64,000 nt of DNA. It comes from Lepisosteus oculatus (taxonomy: Eukaryota; Chordata; Actinopteri; Semionotiformes; Lepisosteidae). The notes beneath the pieces were generated by a model. The model searched no databases and was not told the DNA's origin. It saw only the letters and a list, made by a program, of their open reading frames with translations. The stretch spans positions 24,260,570 through 24,324,569 of the forward strand of contig NC_090707.1 of NCBI RefSeq assembly GCF_040954835.1, in the 5' to 3' direction. The number at the start of each line of letters is the position of its first letter. The first letter of the stretch is position 1. Positions 60,960 to 64,000 of this stretch are shown piece after piece. The translations under genes and the position numbers were made by a program.

Positions 60960-63641
60960 ATGAACTCCACTATGATCTTCATTCTCCTGGGCCTCACTGC
61001 ATATGCCTGTGCATTTCCGATTCAGGTACAGTACACTTTGTTGCTACTGGTGTTTCAGGAAAAAGAATAAAAATTCCATTGCACAGGAATTTGATCCCGT
61101 ACCTTTTTTAAGAGAAGAAGGCTCCTGTAAACATTGCATTGACGAAAACATGTTTACGTGTGCTAAATTTAATTTTCATCCATCCATTTTCTAACCTCTT
61201 CTTTCAGTTCAAGCCCGCTGCGGTGCGGGATTCTAACCAGGCAAGGAGCAGGTACAAGGCAGGGTACACCCTGGATGGGAAGCCAGTCCATCGCAGGACA
61301 GAGACACAAACAGGAGCACTGGCACTCATACCTAGGGCCAATTAACCTACCATGTCTTTGAACTGTGGAAATAAACCAAAGCACCTGGGGGAAACCCATG
61401 CAAACATGGGAAAAATATACAAACTGCACACAGAGAGCACCCCAGGTCCAGAACTGAACCCAGGGGCCCAACACTGCGAGGCAGCAATGCTAACCTCTGT
61501 GAATAGATTGAAAACTGTGTTAACGTGAAATACCCATCATCGGGTGCTGGATAACATGGGAGAGCCTTCAGCTCAGGTTTACTGAAATGACTGCAATGTC
61601 TATACAAGGCAAGTTTTATTTTCATCCATGTGCTTGACATATGGAAATCTTTAAACTGTGCAAACATCTGTTTGATCTGAAGAGTCATTTGAGAGGCTGT
61701 TATGTATCTCCCAAGACATAAACTAAACTGCAGGGAAATTAACATCAGCTACAATTTCTTAATGGCTATTGTTTACCAGTGATTACATCTGTTTTTGCAA
61801 TTTAGCAAATGCAAGCTTAGGAAATACATTTTCAATATTTAACTTGGTTTTGGAATGTCTCCTACCATTTGAATACCTCACAAAACTGTGGGGTATTTTG
61901 GAGCACTGCATATTTAAATATATAGAGAGGATCTTCGTAGTACGTATCTGCCAACCAAATGTTTTATATTAATATATACACTTTATATATAGGGTTTTTT
62001 TTGCTAACTGTAAGCACACAGCTCTGAATTCTGAGCAGCATGTTACAGAAAAGCTGATTAATGTGTTTTTGGAAAACACAATTGGCAGTTTCTAGTTCTA
62101 AAGTAAGACCCTAATAATACATCACAATGCAATATGCATTTAACTCTGCTATGCATGTCAACTATAGTTATATAAACACAACTCTGCATCGCTAAGGTTT
62201 AGTTTGTTTATCAGTTATTGCTCCCTGCGCAGGGAGGTAAGCAGATTGTATTCATATCACAACAGGCCATTGGGCCTGGTTTCCATGGCATTAAGTAAAC
62301 AGAAAGTACGTGACTCCCCCTAGATGGGATGCCAGTACATCACAGAGCCTACTCCCAGGAAACACTAGTCTACATCATAATCATGGGTTGCTTCTGAGCA
62401 ATCGGGTTAAAGCACCTCACTCTTGGTACGAAAGATGCAGAAGAGTTTTGTATTTTTATGTCTCCGTTCCATTTCTTTTCCAGAATGCATCTGACATAAT
62501 TGAAGAAACCAAAAGATTTAAAAGAAGCTTTTCGGGTAAGCGGAGCCTATTTACTTTGGTTCAAAGTACATTGTTTATGAACAGCCATCTCAGGATCTAA
62601 CACGTGATATCTTCTGTGCGTCTATGGAACTGTCTTTTGTTGATGCCAGTTGTGCTTTATGTACTGTATGCTTGTATTTTTCATTTCTCGTGATATTCCC
62701 TCATGTTAATTCATGAAGGGTAGCACAGTGGCTCAGTAGTTAGCATTGCTAGCTCACAGTGCTGGGACCCTGAGTTCAGTTCCTAGGGTGCTATCCATGT
62801 GGAGTTTGAATGTTCTCCCTGTGTTCATGTTTGGTTTCCTCCTGCAGTCCAAAGACATACTGGTAGGTTAATTGGCTTCTGTAAATTGGCCGTGGCATGA
62901 GTGTATGCATTATATAATTTCTGTCTGTGCCCTGCGGTGGACTGGCATCCTGTCCAGGGTATATCCCGCCTTGTGCCCATTACGCATGAGGTTAGGCTTT
63001 GGCTCCCATCAGATATAACTGTTTAGGAAATAGATGGGTGAATAAATGGGTGAATAAATGGAATCAGATTTGTCATTAATGTCTGTTGCAGTTGCTTTCT
63101 TCTTAAATCATTTTTAATCAAGTGGCAGAATGTGCTGCAGTGTTAGGAAAAGACACAGACTCATGTAATGTGTCACTGTGGTGTTAATACAATTATTTCA
63201 GAAGAGCTTTTATCTCAAGATGAGATGACTGCGATGGACAAAATCATGGAGGCAAACGAATATCAAGGTAAATGTCCATCCTGGGCAGAAAAAAAAAGGA
63301 GGAAGAGGTGACATTTTTTTATTATGTTTATTCAATGAAACTGCTTGCTTAGTGTTGAAAAATGCCATTATATAAATTGGTTTACAAGAAACCGTCAGCC
63401 TATTAGCAGTATAAAAGAAAGGTGATTTTTCTTTGCCTGTTATATATTTTACCCTGATACATATATATGCACTTGGTGTACACTGCAGCAGCTCCACCTA
63501 TGCCGGGAATGAGCTTCAGAGAAGGTGACATTGCTGTCTCAAAGGGACAAAGATCGATGTCCTGTTTTGCACGTAGCTGTCTGTGGCCCAAGTCTGTAGA
63601 CGGATATGTCTATGTTCCCTATAACATGTCATCAGACTACA
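60960..63641 (+). CDS. Astacin-family metalloprotease, hatching-enzyme-like, 5' part
   Basis: Secreted zinc protease. In fishes this subfamily includes the hatching enzymes that soften the egg envelope, and nephrosin. Visible exons: 60960-61025, 62484-62535, 63202-63267 and 63489-63641, all in phase, each followed by a normal GT donor. Residues 1-18 (MNSTMIFILLGLTAYACA) form a signal peptide. A propeptide follows, with RFKRSF and then LLSQDEMTAMDKIMEANEY. Next come FREGDIAVSKG and CFARSCLWPKSVDGYVYVPY, the start of the mature astacin domain. The CFARSC double cysteine is typical of hatching enzymes. The zinc site HExxHxxGFxHE and the C-terminal domain lie beyond the right edge, so activity and exact orthology cannot be judged. 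A SINE pair occupies its introns. Confidence 0.87.
61185..61500 (-). repeat. tRNA-derived SINE, inverted copy in the astacin gene
   Basis: On the minus strand it starts GTTAGCATTGCTGCCTCGCA, then CTGGGTTCAGTTCTGGACC (B-box position), GTTCAAAGACATGGTAGGTT, CTGCGATGGACTGGCTTCCC and CCAGGGTGTACCCTGCCTTG. It is the same family as the copy at 62716, in the opposite orientation. Confidence 0.75.
62716..63070 (+). repeat. tRNA-derived SINE in the astacin gene
   Basis: AGCACAGTGGCTCAGTAGTT (A-box), GAGTTCAGTTCCT (decayed B-box), GTCCAAAGACATACTGGTAG, CTGCGGTGGACTGGCATCCT and CCAGGGTATATCCCGCCTTG run in order. The tail is a repeated GGGTGAATAAAT. Confidence 0.78.
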
Positions 63642-64000
63642 GTAAGTATACTCTCTTGCCTCGATCACTAAAAATGCAAACATTACAATTTCAATGGGTG
63701 CTTACTACTGAATTTTATTTTCTGCAAATAAAGCAGGATAAAGCAGCGAAGACACCTGTTTATTCTGTTGTTTGTTTTATTAATCCATTTCTGTATAGAG
63801 AAAAACCTTTACAAAATCTTCTCTACAAGCAGGACTTTCAAGTCCATGAGTGACTTGTAATAGTGGAAGCAAAGATCAAAGAGGTTGTTCAGGATATACT
63901 GTAGATGTCGAAAAGCAAGAAGCAAATGTAAGATTTATGAAAAGAATCCTCCCTTAAAAAACACAGTTTAAAAGGCCCCCAGAAAGGAGCTAATATTTAA

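Noticed and set aside
1-64000. CRISPR arrays, operons, tRNA or rRNA genes
   Set aside because: This is eukaryotic DNA. The only tRNA- and 5S-like sequences are SINE heads, with diverged or incomplete structure.

Overview
This is a 64 kb stretch of a vertebrate nuclear genome, almost certainly a ray-finned fish. The genes are intron-rich and the spacer DNA is AT-rich. The repeats include Tc1/mariner, Ty3/Gypsy, L2-like and L1-like LINEs, tRNA- and 5S-derived SINEs and foldback MITEs. The neighbours GLB1L, ANKZF1 and ATG9A are also linked in mammals, so this is an old conserved block. I suspect a non-teleost fish such as gar or bowfin, but nothing in the sequence proves the species.

Layout. 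(1) 1-8956, plus strand: the last eleven coding exons of a beta-galactosidase-like gene (glb1l), with two GC-AG introns. (2) 12851-29211, minus strand: a complete 15-exon ankzf1 coding region (737 aa), tail to tail with glb1l. (3) 32139-34026, plus strand: a candidate unnamed small gene of 3 or 4 phase-matched exons, lying in the head-to-head gap between ankzf1 and atg9a. (4) 34263-45944, plus strand: complete atg9a (14 coding exons, 839 aa), with one AT-AC U12-type intron and an intact Tc1-like transposon in another intron. (5) 49658-54693, minus strand: a five-exon coiled-coil protein I do not recognise. (6) 57573-59304: a deleted Gypsy element beside an inverted-dimer retroelement, both with target-site duplications. 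(7) 60960 to the end, plus strand: the 5' part of an astacin-family metalloprotease gene resembling fish hatching enzymes, cut by the window edge.

Functional links. ankzf1 (release of stalled nascent chains from 60S ribosomes, working with p97/VCP) and atg9a (autophagy lipid scramblase) are both proteostasis genes. They stand head to head about 5 kb apart, with the candidate small gene between them. glb1l is a family-35 glycosidase. Nothing shows that the window works as an operon-like unit; the linkage looks ancestral.

Exon coordinates were set by hand from splice signals, reading phase and remembered family sequence. Every junction in the five main genes keeps frame. Untranslated exons and polyadenylation sites are only guesses.
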